NCBI GenBank assembly: GCA_020721005.1
Contig: DYNP01000012.1
Span: 50,318-114,317, forward strand
Reading direction: 5' to 3'
From: Thiomargarita sp.
Lineage (GTDB): Bacteria > Pseudomonadota > Gammaproteobacteria > Beggiatoales > Beggiatoaceae
DNA: 64,000 bases
Position numbers and translations under genes: made by a program. Positions 28,386 through 36,452 of this stretch are shown in pieces; positions within the stretch are counted from its first letter, which is position 1, and the number at the start of each line of letters is the position of its first letter. The notes below the pieces were generated by a model that saw only the letters and a list, made by a program, of their open reading frames with translations, made no database searches and was not told the DNA's origin.

Positions 28386-29576
28386 ATGGTTAAGAGCAAA
28401 CTTTTTTGGTCAGTGATGACCGGTTTTGTTGCACCATTATCTGCTTTTGCGATAGAATTGACCGACTATACTGAACCCGACAGTTTCTATGAACAAGCTT
28501 TTGTGAATGGACAACTGAACATGAAATCCGGCAACCAAGACCAAACCAGTTTCGCCGGCACTGCTTTTGGCAACTATGACATCACTTACAGTACGTTGCC
28601 TTTCGTATGGAATGCCCGTTTCAAAGGAGATGTTGACTTTGATCGCGGACCTACAGAAGGTTCTTCTACGGAAAAAAGTTATTCTGCCACCTTTCATGCC
28701 GATGCCGATAAATATTTACAAGAGGACGGATTGTTTTTGGGGTATGGTGAATTTGACCTAGGATACCGTCGACAAAGAGGTGCCGATGAAGCCGATGATC
28801 CCTACGCCAAAATTGGAGGCGGTGTCGGTTATGGACGAGTGATCAATGCCACCCCACTTGCGGAAGTTTTTCGCTTTGTGGAGGAGCTGGACAAATATGA
28901 ACTGCTCAGCAAATCTTTACCTGACAGTACCTACTTAGAGTTAGCTACCATCGTAGCCAAAGAAGAAGAATTCAAAAGTAAGTATGGGCTTGAAGACTAC
29001 AAGTTATACTGGATAGACGAACTAGAAAAAATCATGCAGAAATCCGGCGTGCTCAAAAATGGCAGATTGGGCACCGTAGGCATCATCAAAATTCAAGATG
29101 TCCTGATCAATGAGAGAATCAGTATCCGAGAACACGGTTGGATAGGCAAAGCTGGAGTCGGTTTTGTGGCCTCCAACTACAATGGCAGTGACAGCGATCC
29201 TTCTTTGGATGCTTCCTTCCGTTACGCTTACCCTTTCAGTCACCAACTGCAACTCATCAACTTTGCTCGTTATTCCACAATCTTAGAAGATGACATTACC
29301 CACAGTTTGCGAAATACCATATCAGTCACTTACGAAGTATCTGACAAAATTGACTGGGAAAATGTATGGGACATGGATTTAATTATTCCCACTGAAGACA
29401 ATGCCAAAGACCTGCTGACCAACAATTTCAGCTCCTCCTTTTTCTACCATATTTCCAATGTCATCGACGCCGGAGTCAGTCTAAATCTAAAAGCAGTTGA
29501 AGATGACATTGATGATAACGGCAATGACGACCTTGAAAACGCAGTGAATTTCAGCGTCAGATACCGGTTGCGTTAA
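28386..29576 (+). CDS. Secreted, probable outer-membrane beta-barrel protein
   Basis: The 396-residue product has a clear signal peptide (about 1-23, ending LSAFA) and a strong ribosome site (AAGGAGAG). The mature protein alternates polar and hydrophobic residues in short strands with Tyr/Phe girdles (NYDITYSTLPFVWNARFKG, GYGEFDLGYRRQ, IGGGVGYGRV, DASFRYAYPFSHQLQL, NAVNFSVRYRLR), as in outer-membrane barrels. The central part (about 155-245) is helical and charged (LATIVAKEEEFKSKYG), an unusual insertion. It resembles barrels of the DUF481 kind but the family is not certain. The C-terminal residue is Arg, not the Phe usual for porins. It is transcribed alone and converges on the ROCO gene. 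Confidence 0.75.
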   Translation: MVKSKLFWSVMTGFVAPLSAFAIELTDYTEPDSFYEQAFVNGQLNMKSGNQDQTSFAGTAFGNYDITYSTLPFVWNARFKGDVDFDRGPTEGSSTEKSYSATFHADADKYLQEDGLFLGYGEFDLGYRRQRGADEADDPYAKIGGGVGYGRVINATPLAEVFRFVEELDKYELLSKSLPDSTYLELATIVAKEEEFKSKYGLEDYKLYWIDELEKIMQKSGVLKNGRLGTVGIIKIQDVLINERISIREHGWIGKAGVGFVASNYNGSDSDPSLDASFRYAYPFSHQLQLINFARYSTILEDDITHSLRNTISVTYEVSDKIDWENVWDMDLIIPTEDNAKDLLTNNFSSSFFYHISNVIDAGVSLNLKAVEDDIDDNGNDDLENAVNFSVRYRLR

Positions 29577-29600
29577 GCTATTCCCCTCCCCTCCAACCAA

Positions 29601-29627
29601 CCCCTCCTTAGTTTGAAAATGGAGGGG
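29601..29627. terminator. Hairpin between convergent barrel and ROCO genes
   Basis: CCCCTCC and GGAGGGG are perfect arms around a 13-base loop, centred in the 67-bp gap between two convergent genes. There is no strong T-tract. The stem also resembles the dispersed GGAGGG repeat, so its role as a shared terminator is inferred from position. Confidence 0.4.
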
Positions 29628-29643
29628 AATGGTTATCTTCCCC

Positions 29644-32600
29644 TCAATTCCGATTTTCTATTCTCTTGATAAACCACTTTAAAACTGTGCCCAATGCCAA
29701 CAAAGATTGTGCTACTTGATCTTGATCGAATTCCTTGGGGTGCGCTCCATACCTTCCAAGATCATTGACATAGTACATGCCGGATATTACATATTCTGGG
29801 ATAGTTTTATCCTTTTTAAACTTATCCAAGATTCCCTGCAAAGGCTCTGTCCCGCGTTCTCGTCCTTTTAATATTTCTGGGCACAACTCGATGACCATCG
29901 CTTCCAATACATTTCTGGAATAATTTAACAGATCTTTAGGCAGTCTGTTGGGAACAAAGAAATTTTCAAACTCCCGAGTCAAGTTTTTATTTCCAGACAA
30001 TGGTTGCTCATATTTCCTTAACGCTGCCAATGCTGTTTCCCAGACACTAAAAACAGTATCTGGATTTCTATTAAGAAACGCTCCGTATTTTTCAGGATCC
30101 CTTTCCGCCTCTTGCTTACGCACAAAGCTTTGTCCATCCCATGACCACAGCTCTTCCACCTGATCATGATCATCTTGTTGAATGGCATCCAATTTATTAC
30201 GCACTTTGTCCAATAAGGTTTGTGGACCATCTCCCGTCACTGTAACTTGCACATACTGTTTGTCTCTCTCAAAAAAACCTTCGATCAGCGCCAGATTGCC
30301 TGCCTCATCTTTCAATTGACAACCGTTTTTCCACAACTCAGAACGTGTTCCCCATGTGTGTGTGCGCACTATGAAACTCTGTAGATTGCCATAATGTAAA
30401 AACTGATATTGATAACGCACGATCCACTTCTTATCAATCCGTGACCACGTCTCAATCAATGCCGATGGCTTTTGCTCTGGCAATAAGGCCGGGGCAATAA
30501 AACGACGTTGGTCAAAGGGTTTGTCCCATTCATGATCCAACTCGAAACAAATGTCACAGGATTTCATAAAACCCAAAAACAATGTTTGCTCTGCTTCGGT
30601 AAATTGTTGCCAAACTCCTTTTAAATCTGCAGTGCGAAACTCACCGTTTTGCACCAAGCGCGGAAAAATTTTTTCACGATCAAATAGGGTATACACCGCA
30701 TCAATCGCCCATTTTTGGTCTATAAGAATTTGATTTTGAAATAGGGTTTTCCGGTAAAATAACCAACCAGTATCGTGCAGATAATCCAACACAGTGGGCA
30801 CATGCTCCAAGTCCAAACCCACTTGTTCACAGTATCCCTCAAATTCTGCAGTTGAAATTGTTTTTTTAGAACTTTGCCACTGTTGCACTTGCTTTAGCAC
30901 CTGCCACCAAGATTCGGGCAGGGCAGTGCAGTGGGTATCAAGCTGCTTCTCGACCAAATCGCTCAAATGTTGCTCAAAAATGGGAAAACCATTGCACCTG
31001 TCCCGTGAAGACTCCACTGCAATTGAGGCAATAATATTATAGCGCTCCCGAAGTTCTTCTAAGTTCTTAGGCACGGACTCCCCATCCCGATCTCGCTGGG
31101 TTTGCACGATTAACACTGGGCTGTTATTCCCCAAATTTTTGGCATAATCCAACCAATAATTTAACGGATAATTTTGATAACGGACTTCCCGGCCATTGCT
31201 AGACTCAATTTGTTCAAGCATCCGTTCGGTTTGAACATCCCACACCAACACAAAAATGGCCGCCTTGGTTTTCATAAACAAACGATGCGTGGCATGATAA
31301 ATATCCTGTCCACCAAAATCCCAAATATGCAATTGAATGCTGTCAAACTGCTTCTCTTGGGTCAATTTCTCAAGCGGATGGGTTCGCAACTGAATGGCAT
31401 GAGTAGAAGACTCATTAGAATTAAAACTCTGATCTAACCACCGTTTAACCAAGCAGGTTTTACCCACCCGCCCACTGCCAATCAAAATCACCTTAGCCTG
31501 ATAAACTTGGGACTGTTGTTTTTTAAGGTCTTTGAGAAAATGGCGAACTGAAGGTTGATCCTCAATTCTATCCAGAACAATTCTACCCAGATCATTTTCT
31601 TTCCTCATAAAAATTATGTCTTTTGTCCCATCCGCCCTATGAATCGTTACCCTCTCCATTCCCTCCCTAAAAATTTCCTCTGGCAAATCTTCAATGGGAT
31701 TGCCTCTAAGCGTAAGCCCTTTTAGTTTTGGAAAGTTATCTAAATCGAAGGTAGCTGCTTTTTGGATTTGATTCCCCGATAAATTCAAAAGACACAAGTT
31801 AGGCAAACGCAAATGTTGTAACGGGCTTAGATCTTTGATTTGATTCCCTCCTAACCGCAACTCAACCAAGCCAGTCAAACCTTTTAACGGGCTTAGGTCT
31901 TGGACTTGATTCCCAGTTAAGTCCAAATAAGTCAACCCAGTCAAACCTTGTAACGGGCTTAGGTCTTGGACTTGATTATACTGTAAGTATAGATATTCCA
32001 AACGAGTCAAATCTTTTAACGGGCTTAGATCCTTGATTTGATTGTTTTTATCTGTTGGTGATTCAGATTGAACGTCTTTTGTTTTGCCTGTGAGACTACT
32101 TCTCATGCGGCGTAAAAGCACCTTCCTTTCTAGACTTGCACTTAAATCCAATACAGTCAAGTCGCTCAAACCTTTTAATGGGCTTAAGTCTTGGATTTGA
32201 TTATCTTTTAAATACAGATGCTTCAGAAGAATCAAACCTTTTAACGGGCTCAGGTCTTGGATTTGATTCCTCTCTGACTTCAACCAAATCAACTTAGTCA
32301 AGCCTTGTAACGGGCTCAGGTCTTGGATTTGATTGTCCTCTAACCACAAGCGAGTCAAGTGAGTCAAATGTTGTAACGGGCTCAAGTCTTGGACTTGATT
32401 ACTCCATAAAATCAGCACAGTCAAGTGAGTCAAATGTTGTAACGGGCTCAGGTCTTGGATTTGATTCCCAGTTAAACTCAACCAAGTCAAACCAGTCAAA
32501 CCTTGTAACGGGCTCAGGTCTTGGATTTGATTCCCTCCTAACTGCAACTTAACCAAGCCAGTCAAACCTTGTAACACGCTTAGGTCTTGGACTTGATTCC

Positions 32601-33141
32601 CAGTTAAGTCCAAATAAGTCAAACCAGTCAAACCTTTTAGCGGACTTAGGTCTAGGTCTTGATTCCCTAATAAACCCAACCAAGTCAAGCCAGTCAAACC
32701 TTGTAACGGGCTTAAGTCTTGGATTTGATTCCCTGATAAATCCAACTCAGTCAAGCCAGTCAAACCTTGTAACGGGCTTAAGTCTTGGATTTGATTATCT
32801 TTTAAGTACAACTCAGTCAAGCCACTCAAACCTTGTAACGGGCTTAAATCTTGGATTTGATTCTTCTCTAACCACAAGACAGTCAAGCCAGTCAAATGTT
32901 GTAACGGGCTCAAGTTTTGGATTTGATTCCCTGATAAATCCAACTCAGTCAAACCAGTCAAACCTTGTAGCGGGTTTAGGTCTTGGATTTGATTATTGCC
33001 TAAATCCAAACCAATCACCTCTCTTTGCTCATTTAAGGCAAAGTATGGACCGAAGTTTTCTCGTATTTCCTCTAAACTAACCTCTTCAAGAACTACGCCT
33101 AGTTCCTGTTCCAATCTGACAATCAGTTCGGGTTTTGACAC
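29644..33141 (-). CDS. LRR-ROCO GTPase with C-terminal DUF4145/HEPN-like region
   Basis: A 1165-residue bacterial ROCO protein. It starts at a GTG (33139-33141) with an excellent AAGGAGG site 6 bases upstream. About 17 leucine-rich repeats of 22 residues (consensus LSPLQGLTGLTELDLSGNQIQD, shown here only as a unit pattern) fill about 40-490, interrupted near residue 340 by a basic 25-30-residue insertion (LERKVLLRRMRSSLTGK). The Roc GTPase follows: P-loop GSGRVGKTC near 553, WDFGGQD near 610, TQRD near 678. The COR region runs to about 900. The last 130 residues (FFVPNRLPKDLLNYSRNVLEA to ...DLGRYGAHPKEF) look like a DUF4145/HEPN-type helical module; this is a resemblance, not a confirmed domain. 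The role is unknown; similar modular NTPases occur in signalling and in anti-phage systems. It has no operon partner. Confidence 0.9.
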   Translation of the reverse strand: MSKPELIVRLEQELGVVLEEVSLEEIRENFGPYFALNEQREVIGLDLGNNQIQDLNPLQGLTGLTELDLSGNQIQNLSPLQHLTGLTVLWLEKNQIQDLSPLQGLSGLTELYLKDNQIQDLSPLQGLTGLTELDLSGNQIQDLSPLQGLTGLTWLGLLGNQDLDLSPLKGLTGLTYLDLTGNQVQDLSVLQGLTGLVKLQLGGNQIQDLSPLQGLTGLTWLSLTGNQIQDLSPLQHLTHLTVLILWSNQVQDLSPLQHLTHLTRLWLEDNQIQDLSPLQGLTKLIWLKSERNQIQDLSPLKGLILLKHLYLKDNQIQDLSPLKGLSDLTVLDLSASLERKVLLRRMRSSLTGKTKDVQSESPTDKNNQIKDLSPLKDLTRLEYLYLQYNQVQDLSPLQGLTGLTYLDLTGNQVQDLSPLKGLTGLVELRLGGNQIKDLSPLQHLRLPNLCLLNLSGNQIQKAATFDLDNFPKLKGLTLRGNPIEDLPEEIFREGMERVTIHRADGTKDIIFMRKENDLGRIVLDRIEDQPSVRHFLKDLKKQQSQVYQAKVILIGSGRVGKTCLVKRWLDQSFNSNESSTHAIQLRTHPLEKLTQEKQFDSIQLHIWDFGGQDIYHATHRLFMKTKAAIFVLVWDVQTERMLEQIESSNGREVRYQNYPLNYWLDYAKNLGNNSPVLIVQTQRDRDGESVPKNLEELRERYNIIASIAVESSRDRCNGFPIFEQHLSDLVEKQLDTHCTALPESWWQVLKQVQQWQSSKKTISTAEFEGYCEQVGLDLEHVPTVLDYLHDTGWLFYRKTLFQNQILIDQKWAIDAVYTLFDREKIFPRLVQNGEFRTADLKGVWQQFTEAEQTLFLGFMKSCDICFELDHEWDKPFDQRRFIAPALLPEQKPSALIETWSRIDKKWIVRYQYQFLHYGNLQSFIVRTHTWGTRSELWKNGCQLKDEAGNLALIEGFFERDKQYVQVTVTGDGPQTLLDKVRNKLDAIQQDDHDQVEELWSWDGQSFVRKQEAERDPEKYGAFLNRNPDTVFSVWETALAALRKYEQPLSGNKNLTREFENFFVPNRLPKDLLNYSRNVLEAMVIELCPEILKGRERGTEPLQGILDKFKKDKTIPEYVISGMYYVNDLGRYGAHPKEFDQDQVAQSLLALGTVLKWFIKRIENRN
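31700..33020 (-). repeat. 66-bp tandem DNA repeats coding the leucine-rich repeats
   Basis: The LRR-coding DNA is a tandem array of about 17 units of 66 bp with high nucleotide identity (recurring GGGCTCAGGTCTTGGATTTG or close variants on the plus strand). High identity suggests recent expansion or ongoing gene conversion. The array is broken at about 32045-32145 by the non-LRR insertion. Confidence 0.85.
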
Positions 33142-33422
33142 AATAAACCTCCTTAAATTTTACTCTTCACTTTCAACGGCGACTTCAACGGCGACTCAAG
33201 ACCTGCAACTTCTGATCCCAATCATATCCTATACCGTTCACACCCCCAAAATTAAGATCGATAACCTCAACTCAATCGCGCACACCTTCCCTCCCCCAAA
33301 AAATTTACTCCCACTCACCTAAAAAATATCTACTTATCTCAAAAATTGCGTTAAAATAACCCAGCATCATGCCCTATTTTAACCTACAATACTCAGGCTA
33401 TCCACCGTACAACGGAGAGATT

Positions 33423-33779
33423 ATGCTAGAAAACTACCTACCCATCCTATTTTTCATCTTTTTTGGACTATTAGTAGGTGCTGTCGTATCCATCTTGGGC
33501 TTCGTACTGGGCAGCCACCACCCCGACCCTGAAAAAAACTCACCTTATGAATGCGGCTTTGAAGCCTTCGAAGACGCTCGTATGAAAATGGACGTCCGCT
33601 ATTACCTGGTCGCGATCCTCTTCATCCTCTTCGACCTGGAAATTGCCTTCCTATTTCCCTGGGCCGTCATCCTGCGAGACGCTGGCCTATTTGAATTCAC
33701 CGCCATGCTCATATTTCTAATCATCCTCACAATCGGCTTTATCTACGAATGGAAAAAGGGAGCCCTCGAATGGGAGTAG
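33423..33779 (+). CDS. nuoA: NADH-quinone oxidoreductase subunit A
   Basis: Membrane subunit at the junction of the complex I arms. The start is the ATG at 33423, preceded by GGAGAG, giving 118 residues (the frame is open 18 codons further). Three membrane helices and the conserved loop [24 protein letters not shown] with its Cys are present. It is the first gene of the nuo operon. No strong promoter was found in the 281-bp upstream gap; a 12-bp tandem duplication (TTCAACGGCGAC twice, 33172-33195) is the only notable feature there. Confidence 0.95.
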   Translation: MLENYLPILFFIFFGLLVGAVVSILGFVLGSHHPDPEKNSPYECGFEAFEDARMKMDVRYYLVAILFILFDLEIAFLFPWAVILRDAGLFEFTAMLIFLIILTIGFIYEWKKGALEWE

Positions 33780-34249
33780 AAAACAAATTACCCCCCGGAA
33801 TTATCACCACCACTGCTGACGCCCTCATCAACTGGGCCAGAACCGGCTCCATGTGGCCAATGACCTTTGGACTTGCCTGTTGCGCCGTAGAAATGATGCA
33901 GGCCGGCGCCTCCCGCTACGACCTGGACCGCTTCGGCGTTATGTTTCGTCCCAGCCCTCGTCAATCAGACGTCATGATTGTAGCCGGTACCCTGATCAAC
34001 AAAATGGCCCCCGCACTCCGTAAAGTCTACGACCAAATGCCCTCCCCACGTTGGGTAATTTCCATGGGTTCCTGTGCCAATGGAGGAGGATATTATCACT
34101 ATTCCTACTCAGTAGTCAGAGGCTGCGACCGCATTGTCCCCGTCGATATCTACATACCTGGCTGTCCTCCCACGGCAGAAGCCCTACTCTACGGTATCAT
34201 TCAACTCCAAGAAAAAATCAAACGGACCAACACCATTGCCCGTATCTAG
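33770..34249 (+). CDS. nuoB: NADH-quinone oxidoreductase subunit B
   Basis: Carries the terminal 4Fe-4S cluster N2 that passes electrons to quinone. The start is the ATG at 33770, overlapping the nuoA 3' end by 10 bases (159 residues). The N2 ligands are visible as the adjacent cysteines of [10 protein letters not shown] plus those in GSCANGGG and [10 protein letters not shown]. Translation is probably coupled to nuoA. Confidence 0.96.
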   Translation: MGVENKLPPGIITTTADALINWARTGSMWPMTFGLACCAVEMMQAGASRYDLDRFGVMFRPSPRQSDVMIVAGTLINKMAPALRKVYDQMPSPRWVISMGSCANGGGYYHYSYSVVRGCDRIVPVDIYIPGCPPTAEALLYGIIQLQEKIKRTNTIARI

Positions 34250-34264
34250 TCAAGGACCCCGCCA

Positions 34265-34927
34265 ATGGCTAACTACCAACCCACCCTGTTAGATCGCCTG
34301 CAGCAACGTTTCACCGCCCACCTGTTCAGCCCGGTCAAACTCGCGCACAAAGAAGTCACCCTGGAGGTCAACTCCTCCCAAATACTCTCCGTCTGTCAAG
34401 CTCTCAAAAATGAATTCGGCTTTGAACAACTGATCGACCTCTGCGGCATTGATTACTCCGCTTATGGAAGCACTCAATGGGAAACCCAACAAGCCAGCAG
34501 CTCTGGATTCAGTCGCGGAGTACCTTCCTCCTCAGACCTCTCTTCCACCCCTGATCACCCTAGATTTGCCGTCGTTTACCACCTGCTTTCCGTACAACAC
34601 AACCAACGTCTGCGTCTAAGAGCCTACCTAGACAACGAACAACTGCTCATTGATTCCATCATTGAAGTCTGGAACAACGCCAACTGGTATGAACGCGAAG
34701 CCTTTGATCTCTACGGCATCCTTTTTGAAGGGCATCCCGATCTAAGACGTATCCTCACTGACTACGGTTTCATTGGACACCCCTTCCGCAAAGACTTCCC
34801 CCTCAGTGGCCATATTGAAATGCGCTACGACCCAGACCAAAAGCGCGTTGTCTATCAGCCGGTTACCGTTGAACCCCGAATCCTGGTACCCAAAGTCATA
34901 CGAGATGACCACCGTTACACGCAATAG
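34265..34927 (+). CDS. nuoC: NADH-quinone oxidoreductase subunit C
   Basis: Hydrophilic 30-kDa-type subunit of the peripheral arm, encoded separately from NuoD. The 220 residues show the signature [20 protein letters not shown] and the following [21 protein letters not shown] Ser-rich insertion of about 30 residues (near 78-105) follows [12 protein letters not shown], longer than in most homologues. Confidence 0.95.
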   Translation: MANYQPTLLDRLQQRFTAHLFSPVKLAHKEVTLEVNSSQILSVCQALKNEFGFEQLIDLCGIDYSAYGSTQWETQQASSSGFSRGVPSSSDLSSTPDHPRFAVVYHLLSVQHNQRLRLRAYLDNEQLLIDSIIEVWNNANWYEREAFDLYGILFEGHPDLRRILTDYGFIGHPFRKDFPLSGHIEMRYDPDQKRVVYQPVTVEPRILVPKVIRDDHRYTQ

Positions 34928-35016
34928 CCAGTGGGTCGGGACTCCGCTCCCGATCACTTACAACTGCAGTCATCAGTCAAAAAAGGATTACCGGCCCACC
35001 CTATCAGGAATTCACC

Positions 35017-36270
35017 ATGCCAGAAATACGCAATTACACCCTTAATTTTGGCCCCCAACACCCAGCCGCTCACGGCGTCCTGCGACTCATCCTTGAACTG
35101 GACGGGGAAGTTGTTGAACGCGCCGATCCACATATCGGACTGCTGCATCGCGGCACAGAAAAATTGGCCGAAACCAAGCCTTTCAATCAAAATGTCCCCT
35201 ATATGGACAGACTTGACTACGTTTCCATGATGTGTAACGAACACGCTTATGTCATGGCCGTAGAAAAACTCCTCAATATTGAAGTTCCCATCCGCGCCCA
35301 ATACATCCGCGTCCTGTTTGACGAAATCACCCGCATCCTCAATCACCTTTTGTGGATAGGCGCTCATGCTTTGGACGTCGGCGCCATGACGGTATTTCTC
35401 TACGCTTTTAGAGAAAGAGAAGACTTGATGGACTGCTATGAAGCTGCTTCTGGAGCACGACTGCATGCCGCTTACTATCGTCCAGGCGGAGTTTATCGTG
35501 ATTTGCCTGACCACATGTCCCAGTATAAACCTTCTCAATGGCATAATGCCAAAGAAGTAGAAAAACTGAATGCCAACCGCCAAGGCAGCCTGCTGGATTT
35601 TATTGAAGAGTTTACCCGTCGATTTCCAAAGTATATTGACGAATACGAAACCCTGCTGACAGATAATCGTATTTGGAAACAACGCACCATAGGGATTGGC
35701 GTCGTCACACCCGAACGCGCCCTTCAACTCGGTTTCACAGGTCCCATGCTGCGAGGCTCCGGCATTGCTTGGGATCTGCGCAAAAAACAACCTTACGAAG
35801 TTTATGATCGCCTCGATTTTGCTATTCCCATTGGAAAAGAAGGCGACTCTTACGACCGTTATCTGGTGCGCATGGAAGAAATGCGTCAATCCAACCGCAT
35901 CATGCAACAATGCGTAGAGTGGTTGCGCAACAACCCCGGTCCCGTCATCCTCCAGGATCATAAAATCGCTCCTCCCAAAAGAGAAACTATGAAGGAAGAC
36001 ATGGAAGCTCTGATCCATCATTTCAAATTGTTCAGTGAGGGATATTGCGTTCCTGAAGGGGAAGTTTATGCGGCAGTGGAACACCCCAAAGGAGAGTTTG
36101 GTATCTACCTCGTCTCCGACGGTGCCAACAAACCCTACCGCTTAAAAATTCGCGCCCCTGGCTTTGCTCATCTCTCCGCTTTAGACGAAATGTCTCGTGG
36201 ACACATGTTGGCTGACGTGGTCGCTATTATTGGTACCCAAGACATTGTATTTGGGGAAATCGATCGCTAA
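35017..36270 (+). CDS. nuoD: NADH-quinone oxidoreductase subunit D
   Basis: 49-kDa-type subunit that forms the quinone-binding cavity with NuoB. The 417 residues match the family: [15 protein letters not shown] near the N-terminus with quinone-site His residues, [23 protein letters not shown]-like [10 protein letters not shown], the [15 protein letters not shown] block and the C-terminal [14 protein letters not shown]. An AGGAAT site lies 5 bases before the ATG. Confidence 0.96.
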   Translation: MPEIRNYTLNFGPQHPAAHGVLRLILELDGEVVERADPHIGLLHRGTEKLAETKPFNQNVPYMDRLDYVSMMCNEHAYVMAVEKLLNIEVPIRAQYIRVLFDEITRILNHLLWIGAHALDVGAMTVFLYAFREREDLMDCYEAASGARLHAAYYRPGGVYRDLPDHMSQYKPSQWHNAKEVEKLNANRQGSLLDFIEEFTRRFPKYIDEYETLLTDNRIWKQRTIGIGVVTPERALQLGFTGPMLRGSGIAWDLRKKQPYEVYDRLDFAIPIGKEGDSYDRYLVRMEEMRQSNRIMQQCVEWLRNNPGPVILQDHKIAPPKRETMKEDMEALIHHFKLFSEGYCVPEGEVYAAVEHPKGEFGIYLVSDGANKPYRLKIRAPGFAHLSALDEMSRGHMLADVVAIIGTQDIVFGEIDR

Positions 36271-36303
36271 CTGATTAACGGGTGGTGATCAATCCTTCCA
36301 TTG

Positions 36304-36360
36304 TGTAGGATGTACGAGAGGACAGATGCGCTTTGCAAACAATGCTCAGCACATCCTACA
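36304..36360. repeat. 10-bp inverted repeat upstream of the ATPase-nuoE frame
   Basis: TGTAGGATGT (36304-36313) and its perfect complement ACATCCTACA (36351-36360) bracket 37 bases in the 182-bp gap after nuoD. It could be an RNA stem in the polycistronic transcript or the ends of a small inserted repeat. Confidence 0.5.
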
Positions 36361-36452
36361 TAAGATGTTGTATGAGATATGATGGAACGGTTGATGGGAA
36401 TTAATTCAGTCGTTAGGCTAGCAGGGTAACCCAACTTCACACGGAGAACATC

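Noticed and set aside
31700..33020. Regular 66-bp repeats as a CRISPR or satellite
   Set aside because: They are in frame and code leucine-rich repeats of the ROCO protein.
34954..36084. 376-codon open frame on the minus strand opposite nuoD
   Set aside because: It is a shadow of the codon pattern of nuoD, which is a certain gene; the antisense product resembles nothing and has no ribosome site.
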